Positions 1 to 10,329 of a DNA stretch of 64,000 nt are shown here, in pieces; position 1 is the stretch's first letter; every line of letters begins with the position of its first letter. A model generated the notes under the pieces. It had not been told where the DNA came from and searched no databases. It was given only the letters and a program-made list of their open reading frames with translations. The translations under genes were made by a program, and so were the position numbers. This DNA comes from Diaporthe sp. PMI_573 (taxonomy: Eukaryota > Ascomycota > Sordariomycetes > Diaporthales > Diaporthaceae): contig JAJTUP010000041.1 of assembly GCA_021399435.1 (NCBI GenBank), positions 310,001 to 374,000 of the forward strand, read 5' to 3'.

Positions 1-401
1 CGTCGCTCAGACAGGGCGTGCGACAGCACTTTGCCGGCTCCATCGGCGCGCTCAAACAATATCATCCCCGCGCCATTCCCTCGGACAAGACGACGGCGAT
101 GCAGGTGTCGGTGATCTGGGCACAGCACGGGGTATGGGAGACGGTCGGAGACGAAGCCAGGCTCCGGTGGGAAAGCGGCCGGACCAGCGACGATGGCAGC
201 ACGGGCCAGGAGGGTGCTGCTAACGCGGCGCGGGACTGGATCATGGACCCCCGGCGCGACGGCTGTGGGCCGGACGGTTGGGAGCTCCTCATGCCTGGGG
301 CGAGTATCTCTTGCAGTAGAGTTCCTGGGGATCACTTTGGGATCATGAGGGGTGAGGGCATTGTCGCTTTGGGCAGGGAGATTGCTCAAGCGTTGGCTTA
401 G
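1..401 (+). CDS. Polyketide synthase, C-terminal thioesterase end (partial, 5' cut by window)
   Basis: Only the last ~133 residues are present, read in frame from base 3 to the stop at 399-401. The stretch has the look of the thioesterase/cyclase domain that ends many non-reducing fungal polyketide synthases: an HFAGSIGALKQY segment, a VIWAQHGVW strand, a PDGWELLMPG segment and a terminal GDHFGIMRG motif whose His would be the last member of the Ser-Asp-His triad. Family knowledge: this domain releases or cyclises the finished polyketide from the carrier protein. The serine nucleophile and all upstream domains lie outside the window, so the PKS type is inferred from the tail alone. Its neighbours (oxygenase, flavoproteins, transporter) fit a biosynthetic cluster. 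An alternative is a stand-alone hydrolase tail, which is less likely given the PDGW and DHF motifs. Confidence 0.72.
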   Translation, partial: SLRQGVRQHFAGSIGALKQYHPRAIPSDKTTAMQVSVIWAQHGVWETVGDEARLRWESGRTSDDGSTGQEGAANAARDWIMDPRRDGCGPDGWELLMPGASISCSRVPGDHFGIMRGEGIVALGREIAQALA

Positions 402-616
402 TTGATTTTAAAATGTACGCAGTTATGTTTCATGGATGATTGATAAAGTCTACGCGGGTGATATTACCACGTTTACACCCGATCAACGACAGAAAGAATC
501 ACGAGAGAGACGCCTGTACTTCAGCTGAAGGTGTTTAGAATCAATCAATGCGCCCATAAGTTCTGCTTCTGTAACCCAGACTTCCCACGCCGCAGTTGTC
601 CACCAATATCATACGC

Positions 617-2487
617 TTAGATCTCAGCCTCGTCAATGTTCCTGATGAACATCGTATACCACTTCACCAAGTTGACATGCGCGGGCATACTAAGCCGTTC
701 ATTCACAGTGTGAATGCCGCCGAGGCCATCCTTCGTGGGATCCCCGGCATCATATGCCGGTTCGTACCTGTAGATACTCCGCGTCAAGTCCCAGTAGTAA
801 ACGCGTGTCTGTGTTGCCGGTAGAAAGACCCGGCGCAATGATCACCTCCTCGCCATACAGCGCCCGGGTAGTGCCCGCGAGGACCTCCCAGGCGGTAGCG
901 CGGCCCTCGACGACAGAACTCGGCGAGACGGGCGCCGGCTCCAGCAGCGCGTGAGGCGCCGTCCTGAGCGTGATGGAATAGGGCTTCTCGCCGTCTGCGT
1001 CATCCTCGGGGAATGCATGCAAGACCAGGCCGAATTTCCTGGCGATGGGCTTGATTACCTCAATGAGGCGCTTTTTCACGTCGCTGGAGTGGTCGCCGAT
1101 GTTTACGCGCTAGATACCGTCTCAGTATGTCTCCCATTCTGGCTGATCAAAATTGCAAAACCCTTGAGAAAATATGAATTCTGGGTTAGATTAAATGACT
1201 TACTTGGTTAACCGTCAAGACAGTCCGCTCTGGTAGGGCGTTGACCTTGGCTCCGCCGCTGATTAGGTCGCCAGCTTGAGACGTTGTGAATAAATACTTG
1301 ACGGCATCTCCCAACTTCGCAGATTCCAGTGCCAGCTTATCCTGCTTGTCGCAAGTCACGACGTCCTTGGTGTTGCGATGGCGCAGCGCCTTCCTCAATC
1401 CGGAGGGAAACTCGGGCGCATGAAATGCACCACAGTAGAGCTGTCCCAAGAAGGGGTTTTCCTGATGCAGGTGAGGCTTGTAAGAATCAGCCTCGATATG
1501 CGTAATCAGCTCGCCCATGACGCCAATACCAGTGTGCTGGGGCGGGATGCTTGAGTGGCCGCTCGGCATCCTAACAATTATATCAACATCCATATAGCCC
1601 TTCTCGCCAACCGCAGGCGCTGCGAAAAGTGTACCCCACTGTTTCACCAGGCCGGAACCTTCATCGATAATAGCTTCAATCGAATCTCTCCCGTACCGGT
1701 CGAGGATGGCTTGAGCAAGATATCTAGCGCCCCGATAGCCGAGCACCTCCTCGTCGAACCCGAAGGAGAGCAAGATGGTGCGCTCGGGGCTGAAGCCGGC
1801 GCCAACCAGCACTTCAATGGCCTCAAGGATACCAACGAGTAAGTTCTTGCAGTCTGACGACCCACGGCCCCAGATAAACCGGCCGTCGAACTCGCCGCTA
1901 AAGGGAGGGTGAGTCCATTGGTTGATTGTCGACTCCTCCACGGGGACAGTGTCCTGGTGGGCCATAAGAATCGTTGGCTTGAGGCTTGGGTTGGAACCCT
2001 CCCAGGTAAAGAACAAGCCGTGCGTGTTGATTCTCTCTAATCTCAGATTTCCATGCACAAGAGGGAATGTGCGCTCGAGGTACGCCGCCAGGTCGAAGAA
2101 GGCATCGAAGCGGTCATCATCACCCACTTCGCCCATGTCGTCATAGGTTACCGTGGGGATCTGAATAGCGCCGGCCATGCGAGAGATACTAGAGTTGAGG
2201 AATTGGGGCGAGGCCAGGAAGTCGTCCATTTCCTGGAGCTCTGGGCTCTTGTTCCTGGGAAAGAGGGGGTCTGCCTGGCGACATTGCTTGGCGGCTGCGA
2301 GAGTGGTACCGTTGCTGTGGTAGTTTGTGACGACGTATCTGACTATGAGAGACGTGACCCAGCACAAATTCAGCAACAAGAGCAGCGAGGTTGCCGTACA
2401 GAGCTTATGCCAGTTCGTCCGGCGCGGTGGTGGGCTTGTGGGGCCATGGCGAGCCCCACGCTGCATCAATGCTTGCTTCTCGTTCAT
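617..2487 (-). CDS. M20 metallopeptidase, carboxypeptidase S-like, with a one-base frameshift
   Basis: Family role: Zn-dependent vacuolar carboxypeptidases of the yeast Cps1 type, anchored by an N-terminal membrane segment. The first ATG is at 2487; longer readings begin with TTG. After ~30 residues comes a hydrophobic anchor (SLLLLLNLCWVTSLIV). Zinc-site motifs follow in order: MAHQDTVPV, GRGSSDCK, FGFDEEVLG, IDEGSG, and a C-terminal GIHTVNE histidine. One intron spans 1110-1203 (gtaagt...ctag); it joins VNQ to RVNIGDHSSD. At 796-803 the reading frame breaks inside the conserved GNTDTR-YYWDLT motif: upstream and downstream peptides both match the family but are one base apart, consistent with one extra base in an AAA run. 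It is either a disabled allele or a sequence error. A homologous role in the adjacent metabolite locus is possible but unproven. Confidence 0.85.
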
Positions 2488-3104
2488 CGTCGTCTTGAGG
2501 GAGCCTGCCGAGCCATGCAAACACTACTCGATCGATGGTGTTTTCCAAAAGAGAACGAGAATATACGCCACTGGTATAGTACCGCATGTGGCCCCTCTGC
2601 CCTCCGCCCCTGTGTCCCCGTGCCCGGGGCGTGGTGCGATCTACCTAGACTGGTGTAACAAGGTGCTGGTGGCACTGTGTCTCCGACATCGCCGTCTGGT
2701 ATCATCCGGAGCTTCACGAATCGGCTACTCGAACACGTTTTGTCACTCCAGAATGATTCACTGCCGTAATCAACACCCAGAATGGTGGTTGAAGAGCCGA
2801 GTTGAGAAATTGGACCGTTGGATGCTTTTGGTGTGACAAGACTGGTGTCGGTAGCCTGGGTGAGTTAAGAGCACGCAGGTCTGTGTCTTTTTAGCCAGCA
2901 AAACAAGTACACGATATTCATGCGCATACTCCGTAGATACCTAGGTACCTGTTCCATGAGACCTGGGCTTCGACGCGCTTGAAACGCCGCTTCCCGGCTC
3001 TCTCAGCTCCCACCAGAGCAGGAAATATCAGCCGACAAGTTATATCATGTTAAAGAGGCCTACATAGTGTAGGAATACACTTGCGCTTCGCAACAAATGT
3101 TGAA
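2488..3104. other. Intergenic, no gene seen
   Basis: This is upstream of the carboxypeptidase and downstream of the glutathione synthetase, both on the minus strand. Open frames here are shadows or lack any recognisable motif. It presumably holds the carboxypeptidase promoter and the synthetase terminator, but no specific element could be identified. Confidence 0.5.
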
Positions 3105-4753
3105 TCAGACGTCGACCAAACAAACACTATCAAGTGCCCCATAGCCCGCCGCGACGCCGCCCTCGTCGCTCTGGTGGCTTTTGGTCCGCAGCAGATAACC
3201 CGCCTCGTCATTCCTCAGCAACTCAATTCCCTCTTTCTTCCGTCTCCATAGCACTGTACCCCAGATCCCAAGCTCGCAGACCACACCACCACTCTGTAAC
3301 TCGCCGTCCCTGAGGATGACGTTCTGCTGAGCCGGCGGCTGTATCATCTCCATCAGCACCAACCGGGGCCACTGGCTCCGCGGAATACTCTGCAAGTACC
3401 CCGGAATGGCACCGCGGTAGATATTGTTGCCGCCGGCCTCGCGCTGCGGCTTGAGCACAAATCTCTTTGCAGTTTCTGGGTCCGTTGCCAGCTCCCGGCC
3501 CCTCAGGCCATTCGCGGAGGTGCCCAATGGGTACATTGGCGCAAATGTCGCTCGCACACGCTCGCGTTGGTGATTAGCAGGTAGGAAGCGGGCGAGGTGA
3601 GGCGAGTCCGGCACCGCGAGGACCTGCTGCACCTTTTTGATGCCCGCCAGAAGCAGAAGCACCGAGGGACACTTGATCGCCCACGACCGCTCGAGGTGCG
3701 CGCGTGCCTCCCATGTCACGTCGTCATACTCGTCGGGTGACTGTCCGGCGCGGAAGTACACGGTGGTCACCTCGTATACACGCTCGGGAAAGGCAGGCGG
3801 CGTGAAAAGCAGCCTCCGCTGCACGTCGAGACGTGTAAACTGCAAGACCCTTGGGAAGGCAAGGCGGAAAGCGCTGGCTTTGGTTTGAGAGAACAGTGCA
3901 AACTCGAGATGCCGTTGATCAAAAACGTTACGCTCGACATCCTGGACGATGAAGAGGATGCATGTCGGGTGGCCCGACTGCGAGGGGCCATAGGCGGCAT
4001 GGGCTTCTCCTAGAGCAGCTGCGATGCGCTCAGCAGACGGATTCGACGGAAGCCTGCTCGTGAGAATGGTAGACGACGCGGACGCTGGATAGGCGTCAAT
4101 GGAATCGAGGTAGCGGTGCAGAGAAGTGACGCGAGGGGCCAGACCACCGAAAGCGGCGGAGTTGACGTTGATTTCCACCTGTCTGATTTTCGGCCGAAGC
4201 TGAGTCTCTGGGAAGTGGATCATGTAGTCTGAACGGAAGAGGCCAAGCGTGATATCCTGAAGTGGTTCCCATGCGTTAGATGACGGTAAATACTTGCGCA
4301 AGATTGTGCCTACCTGGACGTAGCCTTGTGCCTTGACAGATTCATGCATTTCCCATAGTCTAGCAATGAATGGATCGATACAGGCCAATCTGACGTGACT
4401 ATGAGTACCTATCAAGCTACAAATATTGGAAAGTATTCTGATGCTACTCACTCTTTGACAATTGGGCCCAACCACTCTTCATCGTTGGATACGGCTGCGT
4501 ACAGTTCATTATATGCAATCTGAATTTCCAACGCTTCTTGGAAACAATCTCTTGGAAACTGGCTGGGAAACAGAGTGATCGGTATCGTGCCAGCATAATC
4601 CGGCTTCGGATCTTTGGAGGTGTAGGCAGGAGGTGATCGTACGACCAGGCCATTTGCAATGCTCCATTCTTCGATTGTCGACGTGAGATAGTCCTGTTGT
4701 TCTGTTGTCAACGGTGGAGGGTAGGCGGACGGGTACAATGATCTGAAAGCCAT
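3105..4753 (-). CDS. Glutathione synthetase (eukaryotic type)
   Basis: It joins gamma-glutamylcysteine and glycine with ATP, giving glutathione in the cytosol. Two exons: 4753-4452 and 4389-3105, with a 62-bp intron (gtgagt...gtcag) that restores VKE-LACIDPFIARL. The ATG at 4753 was chosen because the longer frame starts with GTG. About 528 residues, slightly over the ~490 usual. Family motifs in order: RSDYMIHF, QVEINVNSAAFGGL (usually QVEINTISASFGGL), the ATP-grasp loop FVLKPQREAGGNNIYRG (an Ala where the family usually has Gly), VCELGIWGTVL, and the C-terminal LLRTKSHQSDEGGVAAGYG. The divergent positions suggest a paralogue rather than the housekeeping copy. Its place beside a PKS and oxidases suggests a supply of glutathione for conjugation or self-protection; that is inference. 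Confidence 0.9.
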
Positions 4754-5385
4754 CTCGGTTTGGGTCACACCTGTGTCTTGTAAAGTGTTGACGAACAGAG
4801 CGACGGGAACAATCGGAAGAACACGATGATGCGGGTTTCAGGATGTTTATATGTGCGATCCCCCCATTTGAAATCCACCGTAGCTGCACCCAAAATTATG
4901 ATTTTCTTTTGAGAAAAAAAAAAGAAAATTAAAACACTTACAAAAAGAACATTTGGCATACAACTTCATATACACGAAATAATTTCAACTATTTCTAATG
5001 ATACTTTAAAATTAATTCACGAGGTTAAAAGTAGCTGTATTTAAGTATATCTATACCGAAAACGCCTGTGTCACGTTATTGTCACGTTATCCGGCCGGCC
5101 TCGACAGCCGAAAATCAACTTCAGGACGGGCCATGCATCCGAGGTAATTACTTACTTATATACCTGCTAAACCTGGAGGAGAAACAGGTCCGTCCTGGGA
5201 CATAACGCTTGCAAACGTATTTAGCTATTGACATTTCTATATCTAACATGCATCTGGCAGTGCCACACCGACGAGGTCAACTTTGCAGATTCTCAGTAGA
5301 CGGCTAGTTAGTATTATCACAGATCACCTGCAAATATAATTGTGGTTTGATTGATCCGTGTTTTGTACGCTCTAGGCTATCGAAA
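4754..5385. other. AT-rich intergenic spacer
   Basis: It lies between the glutathione synthetase start and the 3' end of the oxygenase, both minus strand. Bases ~4895-5070 are strongly AT-rich with homopolymer A runs. No coding motif was found. It should contain the synthetase promoter. Confidence 0.5.
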
Positions 5386-6279
5386 CTACTTGTAAAACAC
5401 CAAACATCGTACCTCGATGCTCTGTCTAGCAGGAGCATCCTTCGGCGCACTAGGATCATGGAACGCGCTATGGGGAGTCCTAACCGCTACCCCTTGGATA
5501 CCGCCCGGTTCGCCCTCTCCAAAGGAGTCGTAGCACTTGAGCAGCAGGACCTCGTCTGGAGTCATGTCCTTTTGAAAATAGAATCGGTGCTTCTCGTTGG
5601 GCGCAACCTGTATGTGCTCGCCCCGAGGCTCATACCCCTCGACGGAGCCATTGGTCAAGTCCTCGGGGAGCTTCTCCTTGCCACGATCGTCGCTGTCACT
5701 CTGAGAGCTCGCGCGCCGGGGATACATCAGATCGACCGCGATCAAGTCCTTGTCTTCGGTCGATCTCCAATCGACCACGGCCAGCGGGAAGTCAGTGGCG
5801 GGGTACTCGATCGGGCGCCACGCGTTGACGATGGCGTAGCGGCCCTTGAGGAGCTCTTCGGCCTCGTGAGAGGGGAGGTGGCGCCGAATGCGCGCGATGG
5901 CCGCCGTGGCGGTCTGGTCCACGTGCACCTGCTGCACGGGCTGGCGAGGCGAATCCACTTGGCGACGACGGATCGTGTGGTCAAAGATGTGCACCTTCTT
6001 GATCTTTCCCATCAGATTCTGGCGTATGAGCACCTCGACTTCAGAGTAGTACCCATCTCTGATGGCCTCATCGCTGGCAAAGAGTTTCTCCTGGGCGGGA
6101 GAATGGATGAGGGCAAATCCACTGTTGTCAGTAGTGAACTCCTTCTCACGGCCGCGGAGATTGTGTACGTCCCGGTGATGCCCTTGGTCTCTGTAGGACT
6201 TGTCCGGGCAGTCGACCTTGGACCAGGGCTTGCCTGTGTATGAGCCTGGAACAATGTGGTGGAATTTCGCCGTAGTCAT
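5386..6279 (-). CDS. CmcJ/NvfI-like oxygenase (GA4 desaturase family protein)
   Basis: Single exon, 297 residues from the ATG at 6279 (the longer frame opens with TTG). The protein resembles the fungal CmcJ/NvfI hydroxylase-desaturase family common in biosynthetic clusters: an early SYTGKPWSKVDCP-like segment, FALIHSPAQ, KVHIFDHTIRRR, a PVQQVHVDQTATAAIARIRRHLP core, RYAIVNAWRPIEYPATDFPLAVVDWRS, and the C-terminal HRFYFQKDMTPDEVLLLKCYDS plus AFHDPSAPKDAPARQSIEVR. Known members act as Fe(II)/2-oxoglutarate-type oxygenases; here the H-x-D of HVDQT, the YFQKDMTPDE stretch and the RQSIEVR end are present, and HRFYF/AFHDP supply candidate ligands. It likely tailors the metabolite of the neighbouring PKS. 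The substrate cannot be told. Confidence 0.85.
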   Translation of the reverse strand: MTTAKFHHIVPGSYTGKPWSKVDCPDKSYRDQGHHRDVHNLRGREKEFTTDNSGFALIHSPAQEKLFASDEAIRDGYYSEVEVLIRQNLMGKIKKVHIFDHTIRRRQVDSPRQPVQQVHVDQTATAAIARIRRHLPSHEAEELLKGRYAIVNAWRPIEYPATDFPLAVVDWRSTEDKDLIAVDLMYPRRASSQSDSDDRGKEKLPEDLTNGSVEGYEPRGEHIQVAPNEKHRFYFQKDMTPDEVLLLKCYDSFGEGEPGGIQGVAVRTPHSAFHDPSAPKDAPARQSIEVRCLVFYK

Positions 6280-8341
6280 GTTGTTGGTGATAGTAGGAGT
6301 CAAATTGTTGAGGGGAGGAGCTCACGACTGACGAGCAGCCGAAGGGTTTCTGAGGCAATCATGCATCGTGTTGCTGTTGAGGATATGACCTGGTGCAGAT
6401 TGTGGATCCACAGAGGTACCCCTGTACGGTGTTACCATTAGCAACGGCATCAAATTTGAGTTACCTGAGAGCGTCAACTGCATCACCGGGTACAACTGTG
6501 ATACATATTACACAAGCTCATCTTGATGCATCTGATCCCGTAGTTTTACTCGTATCGTGAAATCTGCAGCAGGTGTATAACGTTACTAAGGGACAAATAC
6601 GGAGTATTACACTAGGGCAAGGGTAACAAGTGAGGTGAGACGTCACCCTTGGCTTCACGGCGTGATGGCTTGAAGTTTGCACCAAGTTATGTGGAAGAAT
6701 GACAGGTTTGAGAAGGCCCTCTTGGCCGCACGTGTAGTGCAGGAGGGGATTATTAATAATGGGGCCAATAAATCAGCAGTGGTATTGTAATTTTAAATAA
6801 CCCTATACAGTTAGCTTCCCGTTGCTCCTCGCAGAGTTGGACATTTTTGTGCCCATCATGGGGTGGTGATCAATGGTTCCCCAGTTTACAACAACCACAT
6901 GTAATTCTGTTTTTTTTTGGAAACAGCCGACGAAGAGTCACCTTCGGGTGTGCAGTTTTGCGTTGATTAAAGTGGCAACCCTCAAGGTAGGATCCGACGT
7001 GGGACAGTCGCTGAAAAGGATAAAGTGGTGAGACGGCGCCACAACATGCACATCCGAGAATTGGAAAGCCCAGAGGCTGGAATCCAATTGCCGACTCCCC
7101 CCTACTTCTCAAGGTGCTGTAACCCTTCCATTAATGGAAGTGTGGTCTTCATGCTCCGAAGCAACTCGGCAGCGGTATAAAGTGGTCGTGTCAAATGTAT
7201 CACGTCGAGAGCTAACTTGTCATGGGCCATTCTATAGTTACACTATAATATAGGTAAGCGAAAAGGATTGATCAACTATTTGCTGCAAGCGCCATTCATC
7301 TAAAGCGAGGGCCGTCTATGTAGGACTGTTCTTATCCAAAGTCCCACCGTATGCTCGTTATGCTTTTACCAACACACTGGGCCAGTCTTTGCCGTGTCCG
7401 TCCAAGCATCTAGGACATTTTCAAGATGACTGCTCAACTATTATTTTCATCCATTCTTTGTTATAATCATGGAATAGCCTGGCAATCTTCCCGGCCACAA
7501 CCAAGAATCCTTCCGGACCACTGCGGTTGGACGACCGTAGTGACCTCCCAGGTCTGCCCGCTGTTCTACGACATGTGCATATGAAACGGCAACGGATGCA
7601 CAGTTCTCGCCCACTTGCCTAGCCTGGGCTTAAACGGCATCGGCAGTGGAACGCAAACGATTAGGATCCTACTCGGCGTTACAACAAGTTTCAAAAGCAT
7701 TGGCCATCGGGATAAAGTTGCTTCAAGGCAGGATTCCGTTGTGTACCTTTGAGTCCTCGCCGGTGAAAATGTGGGAGGAAGGGTGTCTCTGTGGGCCGTT
7801 AGGCAGCGGGAATACAAGACATGGGGGCCCACTTTGGGCGTGCTCGCAAACTCACTTTAGGGGTGTATCAAAAAGGGGGTCAATGTAAACTACTGTTGTC
7901 TCTTTAAGATGCAAAGAAATTGTAAATAATTTTGCTTCACTACAATAGTAATGAGAACTGATAAATGTTTTCATTATTATAGTTTTTCTATTAATGTTTT
8001 CAAAGTTATAATTCATATATAAACTTTATCTTCATTTTGAAATGTTTATCCTTATTTATATTATCGAATTACGAGAAGGTTTCTTGATTATTGAATTTAT
8101 GTATCCGAATTATAAGATTCCAATATTCAGAGCTACGTTTTCTATTGTTGATAGCCGGTTTTCTTTTTTGATGTAAAGAATTCGTTCATCACGTTGGGTC
8201 ATAAATATAACTTCAAAACTGCAAGGTTGTCACAAGTTCAGCTGGTTATCCAAGCATTGAATACTCTATTCACGCAACAGACCAGGCGAAGATCTACCTA
8301 CACTGCAATTCTTTGTTGGGCCGAGTGTACTCCGACACACA
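6280..8341. other. Long intergenic region, AT-rich toward its right end
   Basis: About 2 kb without a supportable gene. Open frames at ~6870-7110 and ~7566-7890 have no recognisable motif and no second exon. Bases ~7890-8220 form a sharp AT-rich tract. It serves as the promoter side of both the minus-strand oxygenase and the plus-strand flavoprotein, and the AT tract may be an eroded repeat. Confidence 0.5.
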
Positions 8342-10144
8342 ATGAAGATTACAATCATCGATTCTCTGTCTGAAGATATTCTTTTGACGATTATGTCAGA
8401 AAACATTCTTTGCAGACCTGATCTGAAGCTACGGAGCCAAACTGCTGTCCTCGACGCACTTCGGAGGTCTTCATCTGATGCTATGATTTATAGCACGGAA
8501 CTCAACTTCAGTCAATTGTCTCGATGGGGCCCAAGGCCTGTCAATTATGTGGTACGGATTGGCATATCGCTTGACGCGAGCCAGCCACAAACATTCACTG
8601 AGCGTCTCGATAACCGCTTCATTTCGGCATCCGTCGTTGCCTCGGACCAGATGAAGGCCTATGTCCATGCACTAGAGACGCTGGAGAGTCTTTCAGTGGA
8701 TCAACTTGCTCTGACGGATTTCTGTCGTCCGTCAGAGCTGGCACTGAGACGTGAAGTCATGGTGGTTGGCGCCGGGTTGGTGAACCTTGTAACAGCTTAT
8801 CGGCTGGTGGAGGAGGGATGGAAAGTTCGCATCCTGGATGGCGCCCCCGATCCAGCGTCTGAAGCTCCATGGAAATCCTTCGGGTGTAGCCGTGGCGGGG
8901 ACGATGCGCGGATGTTCACGCTGTCGGAGATGGACAACTACAACGACCGTTCGCTCTCTCAAACGATGAATGGCGTCTTCAACAGTGATGCCAGTCCAAT
9001 GGGCTGGAGAGTCTGCAGGCCGGGTTCACTGTCGCGAGAGGAACAATCCTGGATTTTGGACTATGAAGTCCTTTCTCCGTGGTTGGCCAGTCGCTACAAC
9101 GAGGACATTTTCTCGCTAAATCGGGAAAGCAGGGTCATCTGGGACCACTGGCGGGAGCGCGAACCCGACTTGTTCTCCAATTGTGAGACTCGAGAGGACA
9201 TCCTTCGACTGTACTCTGATCCGAAACATCTGCGTGATGCGGTCGAGCGCCAAAACCGTATTGGTGCTACGATACAGGTGCTTTCGCCTGAGGACGTCTG
9301 TGCTCTTGAGCCTACGCTTGTCGACCCGGTTCGTTCAGGTGCCATTGCCGGAGGAATTCTGGTCGTTGGTTTCACTGTCAATGCTCACAAATTCATCAGC
9401 CAGCTCGTGAGCCGTATGACGGCACGAGGTGCGACCTTTGAGTGGAACAGACGAGTCAATCGTGTGCTGTTTGACAGGGCGGGGAGCGTTGAAGGGTTGG
9501 TCTGTGGCACCGACGAGATCGTCGAAGCAGAGAACTACGTAGTATCCCCCGGAGCATACGGAGAAAGTGTTCTCGAAGGCACTCTGTGCGAAGGCCGAAT
9601 CCATGGTGTGCTCGGCGCCTGGCTACGGCTCCCAAACCTTGAGCCTCGACTCGAGCATTCCCTCAAGCTTGCCAGAAAGGGGCATATCACGGAAGATGCC
9701 AATGTGACCGTCGCGATCGACTGCCATGGTGTCCCAATCGTGATCATTGGCTCTGGATACGGTTACACTGGTGTGGATCCGTTCAACGTCGATGAGAGCC
9801 TTCTACAGAGGATATACGACGGTTTGCTTGATACAGCCAAAATATTCTTCCCGCAGGCGTATGCAGCGAGCCAGATGGAAGGGACACTGGAGGACAGTCT
9901 CAAGTATTGCGTGTGTCCTTGGACGTCCAATGGTCTGGGATTATTCGAGATGCGTCCCACGAAGATTGGAGGCAGATTCATCATCACAGGAGGACACAAC
10001 ACTGGTGGCTTCGCACAGTCACCGGCAATTGCCGATGCTGTTGCTGCCGGATTGGAGGGAAGGCATCACAAAATGCACAAGATCTATCATCCGCACCGTG
10101 GAATGAATTTCCTCGAACGCAGTCATGGTTGGGATAAGGACTAA
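8342..10144 (+). CDS. FAD-dependent oxidoreductase (DAO family) fused to a 2-hydroxyacid-dehydrogenase-like N-terminus
   Basis: Intronless, 600 residues. Residues 1-125 read like the substrate-binding half of a D-2-hydroxyacid dehydrogenase: MKITIIDSLSEDIL, CRPDLK, AVLDALRRSSSDAMIYST and YVVRIGISLD follow that fold's usual order, but the NAD-binding half is absent. From ~138 a D-amino-acid-oxidase-type FAD domain begins (VMVVGAG, then LVNLVTAYRL); the third Gly of GxGxxG is Asn. Further family marks are KSFGCSRGGDDARMF, the central GAIAGGILVVGFTVNAHKF and the C-terminal GGRFIITGGHNTGGFAQSPAIADAVAAGLEG, which closes over the flavin. It probably oxidises an amine or amino-acid-like substrate. 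The following flavoprotein lies 185 bp downstream on the same strand. Absence of introns and the domain pairing hint at bacterial ancestry; this is inference. Confidence 0.8.
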   Translation: MKITIIDSLSEDILLTIMSENILCRPDLKLRSQTAVLDALRRSSSDAMIYSTELNFSQLSRWGPRPVNYVVRIGISLDASQPQTFTERLDNRFISASVVASDQMKAYVHALETLESLSVDQLALTDFCRPSELALRREVMVVGAGLVNLVTAYRLVEEGWKVRILDGAPDPASEAPWKSFGCSRGGDDARMFTLSEMDNYNDRSLSQTMNGVFNSDASPMGWRVCRPGSLSREEQSWILDYEVLSPWLASRYNEDIFSLNRESRVIWDHWREREPDLFSNCETREDILRLYSDPKHLRDAVERQNRIGATIQVLSPEDVCALEPTLVDPVRSGAIAGGILVVGFTVNAHKFISQLVSRMTARGATFEWNRRVNRVLFDRAGSVEGLVCGTDEIVEAENYVVSPGAYGESVLEGTLCEGRIHGVLGAWLRLPNLEPRLEHSLKLARKGHITEDANVTVAIDCHGVPIVIIGSGYGYTGVDPFNVDESLLQRIYDGLLDTAKIFFPQAYAASQMEGTLEDSLKYCVCPWTSNGLGLFEMRPTKIGGRFIITGGHNTGGFAQSPAIADAVAAGLEGRHHKMHKIYHPHRGMNFLERSHGWDKD

Positions 10145-10329
10145 TCAGTTTGCTGGTTAAAACACCACTACCTGCCTTATAACCCACCTAGTTTAGGCTT
10201 TATAAGGATGGTACATATATTAAAAGAATAGATTGATTCGATTCGGAAGTGGCCTCCGGCTGGTTGAATTGTGCCAAGGCTGTTTGAAATCCTTGAATTG
10301 TGTGTGTCGTGTGAAGCAACCGGACACCC

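Noticed and set aside
62..292. Minus-strand frame over the PKS end
   Set aside because: It is antisense to the conserved thioesterase peptide and has no motif of its own.
5347..6243. 298-residue plus-strand frame across the oxygenase
   Set aside because: The opposite strand carries the conserved CmcJ/NvfI protein; this frame is its shadow, a result of GC-rich codons.
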